Part shown: piece by piece, positions 5,750 through 15,079 of the stretch
How the letters are laid out: each line of letters starts with the position of its first letter
Position numbering within the stretch: position 1 is the first letter of the stretch
Assembly (NCBI GenBank): GCA_910586045.1
Contig: CAJUIH010000050.1
Coordinates: 1-23,642 of the forward strand
Source: an uncultured Eubacterium sp.
GTDB lineage: Bacteria; Bacillota; Clostridia; Lachnospirales; Lachnospiraceae
Length of the DNA: 23,642 nucleotides
Direction of reading: 5' to 3'
The notes under the pieces: generated by a model
The model's database searches: none
Told to the model about the DNA's origin: nothing
What the model saw: only the letters and a program-made list of their open reading frames with translations
Translations under genes and position numbers: made by a program

Positions 5750-8350
5750 ATGAAACATAAGGCAACACGGTTTTTGACAGTCAGTCTTATTTTGGTATCT
5801 ATTTTTTGTATTCTGGTATTTAACGTTCAGGCCAGACAAATGAATCAAATCGGAGCGGATGCCATTAAAGAGATAGGCGTGGTTTATATGTCGGGAATGA
5901 GCAGGCAGGTAGCGGCGCATTTTGGGACGACCATAGAACTGCGTTTGTCACAGGTTGAGGCGCTGGTAGATTCTGTTTCGCCGGGCCGGCAAAGGAGCAA
6001 TAAGGCTACGCGTGTAGAACTGTCTCATACCGCTCGTTCCAGGGGGTTTGAATATTTGGCGTATTATACGGACGACGGCGATTTTGATATGATTTACGGT
6101 TCCAGGGTCAAACCGGAAGTACCGCAGGCGCTCTACCAGTCGGTAATGGGCGGAAAAGATAATGTAAGTGTCGGACGGGATGAAAACGGGTACCGAGTGG
6201 TGCTGATGGGAGTACCCGCAGTTTATGATATGGGAAACGGCAAAACCAGTGCCGCGCTTGTAGCAGGTCTTCCGATGACGTACTTAAACGAAACGCTGGG
6301 AGACAATATTGACAGCAACCTGCTGAATTACTCTATTATCCGTAAGGATGGGATGGTCGTTCTGCAAAACGGCAGTACACAAAGCAGCGATTATTTCGAA
6401 ACGGTAAAAAAGGAATATGGGGAGCTGGACGGGAAGCCGCCGGGACAGTATATTTCACAGTTAAAGTCTGCCATGGAATCCGGAAAGGATTATACAAGCG
6501 AGGTGCTCGTATCCGGGGAACAGTTGAATCTGTACTGTACGTCGCTGCCAAATTCCGAGTGGTATCTGCTGCTGTATATGCCTTATAATATATTGGACGC
6601 GACGCTGGAACAATTTAAAGAACATTGGTCTTATAGTTCCCTGGCCGTCTGCCTGCTTATCTTGGGCGCGCTGCTATTGATTTTTGCCGGATATTTCCGG
6701 CTGATCAGAAAGCAGCTACGTGAGCTGGACGCGGCTTACCAGACCGCAGAACAGGCTAGGCAGTCTGCAGAAAAAGAAAAGCGGATGGCAGAACGCGCGA
6801 GCAGGGCAAAGAGCGAGTTTCTTTCTAATATGAGCCACGATATCCGTACGCCGATGAACGGCATTATGGGAATGACAGTGGTGGCCCTGAATAATTTGGA
6901 CGATACGATGCGTATGCGGGCCTGTTTAAAGAAAATCAGCGTATCCAGCCGTCATCTGCTTGGTCTGATCAACGATATGCTGGATATGGCAAAGATTGAA
7001 AGCGGGGGATTTACCCTGCATATGGAGCCGGTTTCCCTGTGCGAGGTGATGGAAAATATCATGACCATTATCCAGCCGCAGATTCAGGAAAAAGGGCAGC
7101 AGTTTCATATTTACATAGATGATATCCGCCATGAAAACGTATGTACGGACCGGGTTCGGTTAAGTCAGATTTTGCTGAATATCTTGGGAAATTCCATTAA
7201 GTTTACCTCACAAAACGGCAGTATCCGGATGCTTTTATCGGAGGAACCGTCCCCGAAAGGGAGCGCGTATATCCGTTCCTGCCTGCATATCCAGGATAAT
7301 GGAATTGGTATGTCGCCGGAGTTTCGCAGCAAAATATTTGAGGCGTTTGAAAGGGAAGACAACATGCGTGTAGACAAAAACGCAGGCGCGGGGATGGGAA
7401 TGACGATAACGAAATATATCGTGGATGCCATGGACGGCAGGATTGAAGTGGAAAGTGAGCCTGGCAGAGGCAGCGATTTTTATATTACACTGGATATGGA
7501 AATTACTGGGCAGCAGAAAGCGGATTTAAGCCTGTCGCAGCACAGTATCCTTGTTGTGGACGACGACAGGCTGCTGTGTGAAATGGCGGAACATACGCTG
7601 CAGTCGCTTGGACTGCATACGCAATGTGCACATGACCTGGAAGAAGCCTGTCAGGTTTTGGAAAAGAGCCGCACACAGGGAACGGAAACGCCGGTTGTTC
7701 TGCTGGACTGGAATCTGTGTGGGACAGACGGGCTTGCGTTAGCAAAAGAACTGCGCAGGCGGTTTGGAAAGGAATGGATTCTTTTACTGTTATCAGACGG
7801 CGAATGGGAGGAATTGGAAGAGCAGGCGGGAAAAGCAGGCATCGACGGTTTTATCGCTAAACCGCTGTTCCGCTCCGGGCTGTACAACGGACTGCGTCCG
7901 TTTTTAGAGGAACAAGCCGCTGTACCAAAGGAGGAAGCGGAAGAAGATGAGGTGGATTTTCGCGGTACCAGGGTTTTGTTTGCGGAAGACAATGAACTAA
8001 ACTGGGAGATCGGCGAATCGATGCTGTCTGAATTTGGTATGGAACTGGATTGGGCGCAGAATGGGAAAATCTGCCTGGAGAAATTTAAAGCGTCCAAAGC
8101 CGGGTGGTATCATATTATTTTAATGGATTTAAGAATGCCGGAAATGACAGGATACGAAGCGGCTGCCGCCATCCGCGGGCTTGGACGGGACGATGCGGCC
8201 AGCATTCCGATTATCGCAGTCAGCGCGGACGCATTTGAGGATGATGTGAAAAAGTGTCTGGCGTGCGGCATGAATGCACATGCAGCGAAGCCTTATGATA
8301 TGATGGAATTAATCGGACTGATGAACCAGTATCTGCGTGTGGAGGGCTGA
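5750..8350 (+). CDS. Hybrid sensor histidine kinase with two receiver domains
   Basis: An 866-residue membrane sensor kinase. A transmembrane helix at about 7-26 and a second at about 293-315 enclose an extracellular sensor region of the size and style of Cache (PDC) domains; a coiled-coil linker follows. The HisKA H-box is SEFLSNMSHDIRTPMNG with phospho-accepting H363. The ATPase domain shows the N-box ILLNILGNSIKF, the G1 box DNGIGMS and the G2 region GAGMGMTITKYIVDAMDG. Receiver 1 has DDD at 604-606 and acceptor D653. Receiver 2 has the AEDNELN pocket and acceptor D793 in MDLRMPEM. No HPt or DNA-binding output domain is attached or encoded nearby, so the relay must act through other proteins. 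The ATG at 5750 follows AGGGGG at 8-nt spacing. The solute-binding lipoprotein gene follows 25 nt later. Confidence 0.93.
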   Translation: MKHKATRFLTVSLILVSIFCILVFNVQARQMNQIGADAIKEIGVVYMSGMSRQVAAHFGTTIELRLSQVEALVDSVSPGRQRSNKATRVELSHTARSRGFEYLAYYTDDGDFDMIYGSRVKPEVPQALYQSVMGGKDNVSVGRDENGYRVVLMGVPAVYDMGNGKTSAALVAGLPMTYLNETLGDNIDSNLLNYSIIRKDGMVVLQNGSTQSSDYFETVKKEYGELDGKPPGQYISQLKSAMESGKDYTSEVLVSGEQLNLYCTSLPNSEWYLLLYMPYNILDATLEQFKEHWSYSSLAVCLLILGALLLIFAGYFRLIRKQLRELDAAYQTAEQARQSAEKEKRMAERASRAKSEFLSNMSHDIRTPMNGIMGMTVVALNNLDDTMRMRACLKKISVSSRHLLGLINDMLDMAKIESGGFTLHMEPVSLCEVMENIMTIIQPQIQEKGQQFHIYIDDIRHENVCTDRVRLSQILLNILGNSIKFTSQNGSIRMLLSEEPSPKGSAYIRSCLHIQDNGIGMSPEFRSKIFEAFEREDNMRVDKNAGAGMGMTITKYIVDAMDGRIEVESEPGRGSDFYITLDMEITGQQKADLSLSQHSILVVDDDRLLCEMAEHTLQSLGLHTQCAHDLEEACQVLEKSRTQGTETPVVLLDWNLCGTDGLALAKELRRRFGKEWILLLLSDGEWEELEEQAGKAGIDGFIAKPLFRSGLYNGLRPFLEEQAAVPKEEAEEDEVDFRGTRVLFAEDNELNWEIGESMLSEFGMELDWAQNGKICLEKFKASKAGWYHIILMDLRMPEMTGYEAAAAIRGLGRDDAASIPIIAVSADAFEDDVKKCLACGMNAHAAKPYDMMELIGLMNQYLRVEG

Positions 8351-8375
8351 TTGGCAGATGGAAAGGAGACACCGT

Positions 8376-9674
8376 ATGAAAAAAGTATACTGCATCTGTG
8401 TAGTTTTGCTGGCAGTTCTTTTGTCTGCCTGCGGCGGCAGGGAGCCCAAAATGAACCAGACGCAGGCACAAGAGGAGACACCGGAAGATGTAGAAATTAC
8501 CCTTTGGACTTATCCGGTTGGCAATTGGGCCAATCTGACCGCTGTATCCAGCCTGATAAGCGGATTTCAAAGGCAGTACCCGCATGTTCGTGTTAAAGTG
8601 GAATGTCTGACTTATGACGACGGGGATCAGAAAATCCGGGACGCTGTGCAAAACGGAAATGTGCCGGACCTGGTGCTGGAAGGACCGGAGCGCATGGTAG
8701 CCGATTGGGGAGAGCAGGGTTTGCTGGCAGATTTATCCGACCTGTGGGAGTCGGAGACAGGCAGAGGGATTTATGAAGCGATACGAAAAGCCTGTATGCA
8801 CCGCAACGGCGCGTATTATATATTTCCGCTTTGTATGACGGCACATTGTATGGCGATTAATTACGACCTTTTTGAAGAATCCGGTGCGCTGCAGTATATA
8901 GATGAAGAAACACATACATGGACGACGGAAGGATTTGTAAAAGCGGTTCAGGCGCTGTCTGCCCATGGACAGAAACGTGTAGGCGCCATTTACTGTAAAA
9001 ACCAGAGCGGAGACCAGGGTACACGGGCGCTTGTGCACAATTTATGCGGCGGTTCCTTTACCGATGCTGCGCATAGTAGGTATACAGTAGACAGCAAAGA
9101 AAATAAAGCGGCGCTTCAACTGCTGTATGACCTGGAAGGCATCGATTTTGAACCGACCATGACATCTGCGGATGAAATTGCGCAATTTTGCAGGGGAGAA
9201 CTTGCGATGGCGTTTTGTTGGAACGCGTCGATCGAGACTACGCAGATTATTCAAAACCAGGATCTGCAGGTTGAAATTTTTCCGATGGCGTTTCCGGTCG
9301 GAAAAGGAAAACCAAGGCTGGAGAGCGGGATTTGGGGGTTTGGTATCTTTGACAATGGGGACGACGCCCGGATAGAAGCTGCCAAAACCTTTATTCGTTA
9401 TATGACGGAAAATGAGGCCCATTATACAAGGGCTGTGCTGGCTACGGCGTTTTGGCCGGTGCGTGACCTGCAGCGGGATATTTATGAAAATGACCTGCTG
9501 ATGACAGAATACGGAGCATTTATGCCTTATGTCGGTGATTATTACCAGATTACACCCGGATGGGCCGGCGCGCGCGCCGAATGGTGGAAAATGCTACAGA
9601 AAATCGGAGACGGGGAAGATATTGGAAAAGCCGTCAGGGAGTTTTCCGGGCAGGTAAATAAAGCGGAAAAATAA
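8376..9674 (+). CDS. Extracellular solute-binding lipoprotein, family 1 type
   Basis: A 432-residue lipoprotein. The N-terminus is a signal peptide ending in the lipobox LLSAC with the lipidated C19, followed by a short charged linker. The mature part, opening EITLWTYPVGNWANLTAVSSL and with FQRQYPHVRVKVE soon after, has the pattern of sugar-type ABC solute-binding proteins. The ATG at 8376 follows AAAGGAGA (8362-8369); an upstream GTG in frame overlaps the kinase gene and lacks such a site. No permease or ATPase gene is adjacent, and the gene sits 25 nt after the hybrid kinase. It may therefore present a ligand to the kinase sensor domain, or serve a transporter encoded elsewhere. The ligand cannot be told from sequence. 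Confidence 0.88.
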   Translation: MKKVYCICVVLLAVLLSACGGREPKMNQTQAQEETPEDVEITLWTYPVGNWANLTAVSSLISGFQRQYPHVRVKVECLTYDDGDQKIRDAVQNGNVPDLVLEGPERMVADWGEQGLLADLSDLWESETGRGIYEAIRKACMHRNGAYYIFPLCMTAHCMAINYDLFEESGALQYIDEETHTWTTEGFVKAVQALSAHGQKRVGAIYCKNQSGDQGTRALVHNLCGGSFTDAAHSRYTVDSKENKAALQLLYDLEGIDFEPTMTSADEIAQFCRGELAMAFCWNASIETTQIIQNQDLQVEIFPMAFPVGKGKPRLESGIWGFGIFDNGDDARIEAAKTFIRYMTENEAHYTRAVLATAFWPVRDLQRDIYENDLLMTEYGAFMPYVGDYYQITPGWAGARAEWWKMLQKIGDGEDIGKAVREFSGQVNKAEK

Positions 9675-9681
9675 ATATGCA

Positions 9682-9710
9682 TTGAAATTTTAAGGAAAAT
9701 ATGGCATGAT
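9682..9710 (+). promoter_or_regulatory. Putative promoter of the purine operon
   Basis: TTGAAA (9682-9687) is followed after 17 nt by CATGAT (9705-9710), a 4/6 match to the -10 box. It lies just after the lipoprotein stop codon and about 60 nt before purM. I see no clear hairpin terminator before it and no purine riboswitch core in the short leader, so read-through from the kinase operon is also possible. Confidence 0.45.
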
Positions 9711-9772
9711 GTCAAAGAGTAACTGCAGTCACAGGTGAAAGAAGGATACGGAAATCATCAGGAGGAAAAAGA

Positions 9773-10816
9773 ATGGATTACAAAAATGCTGGAGTTGACA
9801 TTGAGGCCGGTTACAAATCGGTAGAACTGATCAAAAAACATGTACAAAGTACGATGCGGCCGGAAGTACTGACCAATTTGGGTGGATTTTCCGGGGCATT
9901 TTCGATGAAACCGTTCAAAAAAATGGAAAAACCGACGCTTGTATCCGGTACAGACGGTGTCGGTACAAAACTAAAACTGGCATTCTTAATGGACAGGCAC
10001 GATACGGTCGGGATTGACTGTGTGGCAATGTGCGTCAACGATATTGCATGTGCCGGAGGGGAACCGCTGTTTTTCTTAGACTATATTGCATGCGGCAAAA
10101 ATTACCCGGAAAAAATCGAATCCATTGTAAGCGGCGTTTCCGAAGGGTGCCGTCAGGCGGAGGCGGCGCTGATTGGCGGTGAAACCGCAGAAATGCCGGG
10201 ATTTTATCCGCAGGATGAATACGACCTTGCGGGATTTGCGGTAGGCGTTGTGGATGAAAAGGACATTATTACCGGCAAAAACTTAAAAAAAGGGGATGTT
10301 TTGCTTGGATTGGCGTCTTCCGGCGTGCATTCCAATGGATTTTCCCTAGTAAGGAAAATTTTTTCGCTTGATAAAAGCGATAAGACTGCGAAAGAAACGC
10401 TTGGAGCGTATCATGCGAAGCTTGGCGGCACGCTTGGCGAAGTGCTGCTTGCACCGACAAAGATCTATGTGCGTGCGCTTCGCGCCATTCGGGAAGCCGG
10501 GGTGACGGTCCGGGCATGCAGCCACATTACAGGCGGCGGATTTTATGAAAATATTCCGCGTATGCTGCCGGACGGAATCCAGGCAGTCGTAAAAAAGGAC
10601 AGTTATGAGGTTCCCGCGATTTTTCATATGCTGGCACAGCACGGAAACGTCGAAGAACAGGTGATGTACAATACGTTTAACATGGGCATCGGCATGGTGC
10701 TCGCGGTCGATGCGTCCGATGTGGACAAGACGCTTACTGCTGTGAAAACGGCGGGGGAGACGGCATATATCATTGGGGAAACGGTGCAGGCACAAAAGGG
10801 AGTGAGGTTATGTTAA
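9773..10816 (+). CDS. purM: Phosphoribosylformylglycinamidine cyclo-ligase (AIR synthase)
   Basis: A 347-residue cytoplasmic enzyme that closes the imidazole ring in purine synthesis, turning FGAM and ATP into AIR. Family landmarks are the N-terminal GVDIEAGYKSVELIK, the ATP-binding SGTDGVGTKLKLA, the MCVNDIACAGGEPLFFLDYIA segment and the GGETAEMPGFY loop, with HITGGGFYENIPRMLP in the C-terminal half. The length is normal for the family. AGGAGG lies just before the ATG. The gene overlaps purN by 7 bases, so the two are translationally coupled. It is the first gene of a run purM-purN-purD. Confidence 0.97.
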   Translation: MDYKNAGVDIEAGYKSVELIKKHVQSTMRPEVLTNLGGFSGAFSMKPFKKMEKPTLVSGTDGVGTKLKLAFLMDRHDTVGIDCVAMCVNDIACAGGEPLFFLDYIACGKNYPEKIESIVSGVSEGCRQAEAALIGGETAEMPGFYPQDEYDLAGFAVGVVDEKDIITGKNLKKGDVLLGLASSGVHSNGFSLVRKIFSLDKSDKTAKETLGAYHAKLGGTLGEVLLAPTKIYVRALRAIREAGVTVRACSHITGGGFYENIPRMLPDGIQAVVKKDSYEVPAIFHMLAQHGNVEEQVMYNTFNMGIGMVLAVDASDVDKTLTAVKTAGETAYIIGETVQAQKGVRLC

Positions 10817-11433
10817 ACATCGCGGTTATGGTATCCGGCGGAGGAACGAATCTGCAGGCACTTATGGATGCTGTTGCGGACGGATCGGTTCGCAATGCGC
10901 GGATTTCTATTGTAATCAGCAATAAAAAAGACGCGTATGCGCTTACGCGCGTGGCAGGCCGCGGGATCAAAAACTGCTGCATCGCCCCAAAGGATTATGA
11001 AAATAAGGAAGCGTTCGGCCATGCGCTGCTTGCGGCGTTAGAAGCCGAACAGGTGGATTTGATTGTACTGGCGGGTTATCTGGTGATTCTGCCTGGCCTG
11101 CTGATCCAAAGATATAAAAATAAAATCATAAATATCCATCCATCGTTGATCCCGTCCTTTTGTGGGGCAGGATTTTACGGTTTGAAAGTACATGAGGGCG
11201 TGCTTGCAAGGGGAGTGAAAGTGACCGGGGCTACCGTGCATTTTGTGGATGAAGGGACGGACACCGGACCGATTATCCTCCAGAAAGCCGTTGCGGTAGA
11301 ACCGGATGATACGCCGCAAACTTTGCAGCGGCGCGTAATGGAGCAGGCAGAATGGGTGATTTTGCCGGAGGCGGTGGATTTGATCGCAAACGGCAGGGTG
11401 CGGGTCGAAGACGGAAAGGTTCGTATTTTGTAG
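10810..11433 (+). CDS. purN: Phosphoribosylglycinamide formyltransferase
   Basis: A 207-residue enzyme that transfers a formyl group from 10-formyl-tetrahydrofolate to GAR. The N-terminal VMVSGGGTNLQALMDA binds the phosphate of GAR. The active-site region shows KIINIHPSLIPSFCGAGFYG, carrying the catalytic asparagine and histidine, then GATVHFVDEGTDTGPII with the catalytic aspartate. The length matches bacterial PurN. Its ATG lies inside the end of purM, preceded by a GGGAGTGAGG ribosome binding region. Its need for a folate cofactor fits the dihydrofolate reductase gene two positions downstream. Confidence 0.96.
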   Translation: MLNIAVMVSGGGTNLQALMDAVADGSVRNARISIVISNKKDAYALTRVAGRGIKNCCIAPKDYENKEAFGHALLAALEAEQVDLIVLAGYLVILPGLLIQRYKNKIINIHPSLIPSFCGAGFYGLKVHEGVLARGVKVTGATVHFVDEGTDTGPIILQKAVAVEPDDTPQTLQRRVMEQAEWVILPEAVDLIANGRVRVEDGKVRIL

Positions 11434-11482
11434 CACGCGGATCACCCGCAGACAGTTTTGGTATGGATAAGGAGAAAAAAAG

Positions 11483-12757
11483 ATGAATATATTGGTCGTT
11501 GGCAGCGGCGGGAGGGAACATGCGATTGTAGCAAGCGCCGTAAACAGCCCAAAGGTAGATCGCATTTATTGTGCACCGGGAAACGCGGGGATCGGACGAA
11601 TCGCTTCGTGTGTCCCGATTCCGGTTATGGAATTTGAACAACTGGCAGAATTTGCAAAAGAGCATGTCGATTTTACGATTATCGGCCCGGATGATCCGCT
11701 GGCAGGCGGCATAGTGGACGTATTTGAAGCACACGGCCTGCGGGTATTCGGCCCGCGGAAAAATGCGGCCATCCTGGAGGGTTCCAAAGCATTTGCAAAA
11801 GATTTGATGAAAAAATATCAGATACCGACAGCGGCATATGAGACATTCGATGATCCAAAGGCGGCGCTCTCCTATTTGGAAACAGCCAAAATGCCGGTTG
11901 TGCTCAAGGCGGACGGGCTGGCGCTTGGCAAAGGCGTTTTGATCTGCGATACGCTTGCGCAGGCACAGGACGGCGTGAAAACAATTATGGAAGATAAAAA
12001 ATTTGGTTCCGCCGGCAGCCGGATGGTTGTGGAAGAGTTTATGACCGGGCGGGAAGTATCGGTGCTGTCATTTGTAGACGGCAAAACCATCCGGATTATG
12101 AGTTCGGCGCAGGACCATAAGCGGGCGGAAGACGGCGACCAGGGGCTGAATACCGGAGGCATGGGCACATTTTCGCCAAGTCCGTTTTATACGGAGGAAA
12201 TCGACGCATACTGTAGGGAGCATATTTACCAGGCTACCGTAGACGCGATGGCGGCGGAGGGCAGGCCGTTTACCGGCATTATTTTCTTTGGTCTGATGTT
12301 AACCGAAGACGGCCCGAAAGTGCTTGAGTACAATGCGCGTTTCGGTGACCCGGAAGCACAGGTGGTGCTGCCGCGTATGAAAAACGATATGATCGAAGTA
12401 ATGGAAGCCTGTGTGGACGGCAGGCTGGACACGATCGGGCTGCAGTTTGAAGACAATGCGGCCGTATGCGTCGTGTTAGCTTCCAACGGTTACCCGTCTT
12501 CTTATGGAAAGGGATATCCGATTACCGGGTTTGAGGCATTTGACGGAAAAGAAGATTATGCCTGTTTCCATGCCGGAACAGCCTTAAAAGAAGGAAAGAT
12601 TGTAACAAACGGCGGACGGGTGCTCGGCGTAACTGCAAAGGGAAAAAATTTAAAAGAAGCACGTAAAAAAGCATACGAAGCCACGGAATGGGTAAAATTT
12701 GATAATAAATATATGCGCCATGATATTGGAAAAGCGATTGATGACGCACAACTATAA
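11483..12757 (+). CDS. purD: Phosphoribosylamine-glycine ligase (GAR synthetase)
   Basis: A 424-residue ATP-grasp enzyme joining phosphoribosylamine and glycine, the second step of purine synthesis. It begins with the family hallmark MNILVVGSGGREHAI. The ATP-grasp core shows PVVLKADGLALGKGV, the hinge VVEEFMTGREVSVLSFVDG, the ligand region NTGGMGTFSPSP and the metal-binding LEYNARFGDPEAQV. The C-terminal domain is complete. AAGGAG precedes the ATG. A 49-nt gap with a small GC hairpin separates it from purN, without a convincing terminator, so it belongs to the same operon. Confidence 0.97.
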   Translation: MNILVVGSGGREHAIVASAVNSPKVDRIYCAPGNAGIGRIASCVPIPVMEFEQLAEFAKEHVDFTIIGPDDPLAGGIVDVFEAHGLRVFGPRKNAAILEGSKAFAKDLMKKYQIPTAAYETFDDPKAALSYLETAKMPVVLKADGLALGKGVLICDTLAQAQDGVKTIMEDKKFGSAGSRMVVEEFMTGREVSVLSFVDGKTIRIMSSAQDHKRAEDGDQGLNTGGMGTFSPSPFYTEEIDAYCREHIYQATVDAMAAEGRPFTGIIFFGLMLTEDGPKVLEYNARFGDPEAQVVLPRMKNDMIEVMEACVDGRLDTIGLQFEDNAAVCVVLASNGYPSSYGKGYPITGFEAFDGKEDYACFHAGTALKEGKIVTNGGRVLGVTAKGKNLKEARKKAYEATEWVKFDNKYMRHDIGKAIDDAQL

Positions 12758-12799
12758 GGTGTCAGCGGACAACCGGGAGTCCCCGGGAGGAAATACAGT

Positions 12800-13315
12800 A
12801 TGAATCTGATTGCTGCGGCAGATAAGCATTGGGGCATTGGCGCCGGCAACCAGCTTTTGACAAGCATTCCGGATGATATGCGCTATTTTCGGGAAGTGAC
12901 GGCCGGAAAAATTGTAGTCATGGGCCGCAGGACAAGGGAAAGCATTCCGGGCGGCAGATTAAAAGGCCGTGTCAATATCGTCCTGACGCATCAGACAAAT
13001 GAGCAGGCAGACGGCATTTTATTTGTTTCCTCTATGGAAGATTTGTTTCGGGTGCTGGAACCATACGATACCGACGCTGTGTTTGTAATCGGCGGTGCAA
13101 GCATTTACGGGCAGATGCTGGATGCCTGTCATACCGCTTATATTACAAAAATAGATGCTGCCTATGCCGCGGATGCATATATGCCGGATTTGGATGCGCA
13201 TCCGCAGTGGGAGCTTTCGGTGTGTAAGCAGAGAAAGGTATATCTTGGCACCGGTTATCGTTTTTGTATTTATAAGAGAATCATACAACTGCCCTGTCCA
13301 GAAAGAAAAATATAA
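12800..13315 (+). CDS. folA: Dihydrofolate reductase
   Basis: A 171-residue enzyme reducing dihydrofolate to tetrahydrofolate with NADPH. The opening MNLIAAADKHWGIGAGNQLL contains the WGIG loop. Next come IPDDMRYFREVTAGK with the catalytic acidic residue, VVMGRRTRESIPGG for cofactor binding, and FVIGGASIYGQML with the GG motif; it closes with a GYRFCIYKR strand. An arginine stands in the MGRRTRES segment where a hydrophobic residue is common in other reductases. GGGAGG (12785-12790) precedes the start, and its first bases can pair in a CCGGG/CCCGG hairpin (12773-12786) that might dampen translation. Placement after purN and purD fits the folate need of purine synthesis. Confidence 0.9.
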   Translation: MNLIAAADKHWGIGAGNQLLTSIPDDMRYFREVTAGKIVVMGRRTRESIPGGRLKGRVNIVLTHQTNEQADGILFVSSMEDLFRVLEPYDTDAVFVIGGASIYGQMLDACHTAYITKIDAAYAADAYMPDLDAHPQWELSVCKQRKVYLGTGYRFCIYKRIIQLPCPERKI

Positions 13316-13329
13316 GAAGAGGGAGGATT

Positions 13330-15063
13330 GTGAAAGAACTAATGGATATAACAGGAAGAAAATTATTTGTGAAAGCGTTGCGGGAAGAAGACGTGGATAC
13401 GATATTCGGATATCCGGGCGGAATGGTTACGGATATTTTTGATGAATTATATAAACAGGAGGATATCCAGGTTGTCCTGCCCAGACATGAACAGGGTCTG
13501 ATTTTTGAGGCGGAGGGATATGCGCGCGCGACCGGAAAAGCCGGCGTATGCTTAGTAACGAGCGGGCCGGGTGCGACGAATCTGGTTACCGGGCTTGCCG
13601 ATGCGCATTATGACAGTATTCCGCTCGTGTGTATTACCGGGCAGGTGCCGCTTAGCCTGATTGGAAACGACGCATTCCAGGAAGTTGATATTGTAGGCAT
13701 GACCCGCTCGGTTACCAAGTATGGGGTAACTGTGCGGGAACGCAAGGATCTTGGAAAAATATTAAAAATGGCGTTTCATATCGCTCAAACCGGAAAGCCG
13801 GGGCCGGTACTGGTCGATATTCCAAAAGATATCCAGACGCAGTCCGGAGACAGCGAATACCCGGCGGAAGTATCGATCCGCGGCTATAAGCCGAATGAAA
13901 GCGTCCATATCGGACAGTTAAAAAAGGCATACCGGCTGTTAAAATCCGCAAAACGGCCGTTGATCCTGGCAGGCGGCGGCATTCATGCCGGACGCGCGCA
14001 GGAGCAGCTTTTAAAATTTGTAGAACGGACACAGGTGCCGCTTGTTACTACGGTCATGGGCAAAGGTGCGGTGCCTGCTTCGCATCCGCTTTACCTTGGC
14101 AATTCCGGCATGCACGGCAAATATTCGTGCAACATTGCGGTCAGCCAGTGCGACGTGCTGTTTTCGATCGGAACCCGTTTTAACGACCGGATTACCGGGG
14201 ATCTGAACGAATTTGCCCCGCATGCGAAAATCGTGCATATCGACATCGATACGGCGGCCATTTCACGCAATGTAGTCGTAGACGTACCGATTGTAGCCGA
14301 TGCAAAGCTGGCGCTGGAAAAATTGTGCGAGTGGGCGGAAAAGCAGGATACGGAAAAATGGCTGTCAAAAATCCGGGGATGGGAAACGGAAAATCCGCTC
14401 GAAATGCGCAGAGACCGCGGAATGACGCCGCAGATGATCTGCGAGCATATTAACCAGACTTATTCAGAAGCGATTATCGTAACGGACGTAGGCCAGCACC
14501 AGATGTGGGCGGCGCAGTACTTAGAAACCGGCGGGCGCAGGCAGTTTGTGACATCCGGCGGGCTTGGCTCCATGGGCTTTGGATTTCCGGCGGCGATCGG
14601 CGCGAAAATCGCAAAGCCGTATAAGCATGTATTGTGCATTACCGGGGATGGGGGATTCCAGATGAATATGCAGGAAATGGCCACAGCGATCGTACAAAAG
14701 GCCCCGGTTACGATCTGTTTGTTTAACAATTATTATTTGGGTATGGTGCGCCAGATGCAGCAGTTATTTTACGGCAAGCGTTACGCGGGTACCTGCCTGC
14801 GTAGACAGGTTGGATGTCCGCCTGCCTGCAAAGGCCCGAATGAAGCGTGTCCGCCGTATGTGCCGGATTTTATTAAGTTTGCGGAAAGCTACGGCGCAAA
14901 AGGAATCCGCGTCACGCAGGAATCCCAGATTCAGGATGCGCTTGATGCGGCAAAAAGCAATGAGGAAACGCCGACTTTGATCGAATTTATGATTTCGTCG
15001 GACGAGCTTGTGCTGCCGATGGTAAAAGGCGGGAATCCGATGAGCGAAATGATCTTAAAATAG
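13330..15063 (+). CDS. ilvB: Acetolactate synthase, large catalytic subunit
   Basis: A 577-residue thiamine-diphosphate enzyme making acetolactate from pyruvate, the first common step of valine, leucine and isoleucine synthesis. The N-terminal domain has DTIFGYPGGMV and the catalytic glutamate in RHEQGLIFEAEGYARATGK. The C-terminal domain carries the cofactor motif GDGGFQMNMQE ... NNYYLGMVRQ. Unusually, after FYGKRYAGT there is an insertion with cysteines at 489, 496, 500 and 507 (C-x6-C-x3-C-x6-C) before PDFIKFAESYG. The GTG at 13330 follows AGAGGG (13318-13323); an ATG at 13342 is an alternative that removes four residues. The gap to folA is only 14 nt, and ilvN follows. Confidence 0.95.
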   Translation: MKELMDITGRKLFVKALREEDVDTIFGYPGGMVTDIFDELYKQEDIQVVLPRHEQGLIFEAEGYARATGKAGVCLVTSGPGATNLVTGLADAHYDSIPLVCITGQVPLSLIGNDAFQEVDIVGMTRSVTKYGVTVRERKDLGKILKMAFHIAQTGKPGPVLVDIPKDIQTQSGDSEYPAEVSIRGYKPNESVHIGQLKKAYRLLKSAKRPLILAGGGIHAGRAQEQLLKFVERTQVPLVTTVMGKGAVPASHPLYLGNSGMHGKYSCNIAVSQCDVLFSIGTRFNDRITGDLNEFAPHAKIVHIDIDTAAISRNVVVDVPIVADAKLALEKLCEWAEKQDTEKWLSKIRGWETENPLEMRRDRGMTPQMICEHINQTYSEAIIVTDVGQHQMWAAQYLETGGRRQFVTSGGLGSMGFGFPAAIGAKIAKPYKHVLCITGDGGFQMNMQEMATAIVQKAPVTICLFNNYYLGMVRQMQQLFYGKRYAGTCLRRQVGCPPACKGPNEACPPYVPDFIKFAESYGAKGIRVTQESQIQDALDAAKSNEETPTLIEFMISSDELVLPMVKGGNPMSEMILK

Positions 15064-15079
15064 GCGGGAGGGATAAGTG

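Noticed and set aside
9675..9772. Purine riboswitch ahead of purM
   Set aside because: The 98-nt gap lacks the conserved three-helix purine aptamer core and a terminator/antiterminator pair.
10346..10795. 149-codon open frame on the minus strand
   Set aside because: Antisense shadow of purM with no recognisable domain.
11038..11565. 175-codon open frame on the minus strand
   Set aside because: Antisense shadow of purN and the start of purD; composition is an artefact of their codon use.
13316..13329. T-box leader ahead of ilvB
   Set aside because: Only 14 nt separate it from the upstream gene, so there is no room for such a leader.
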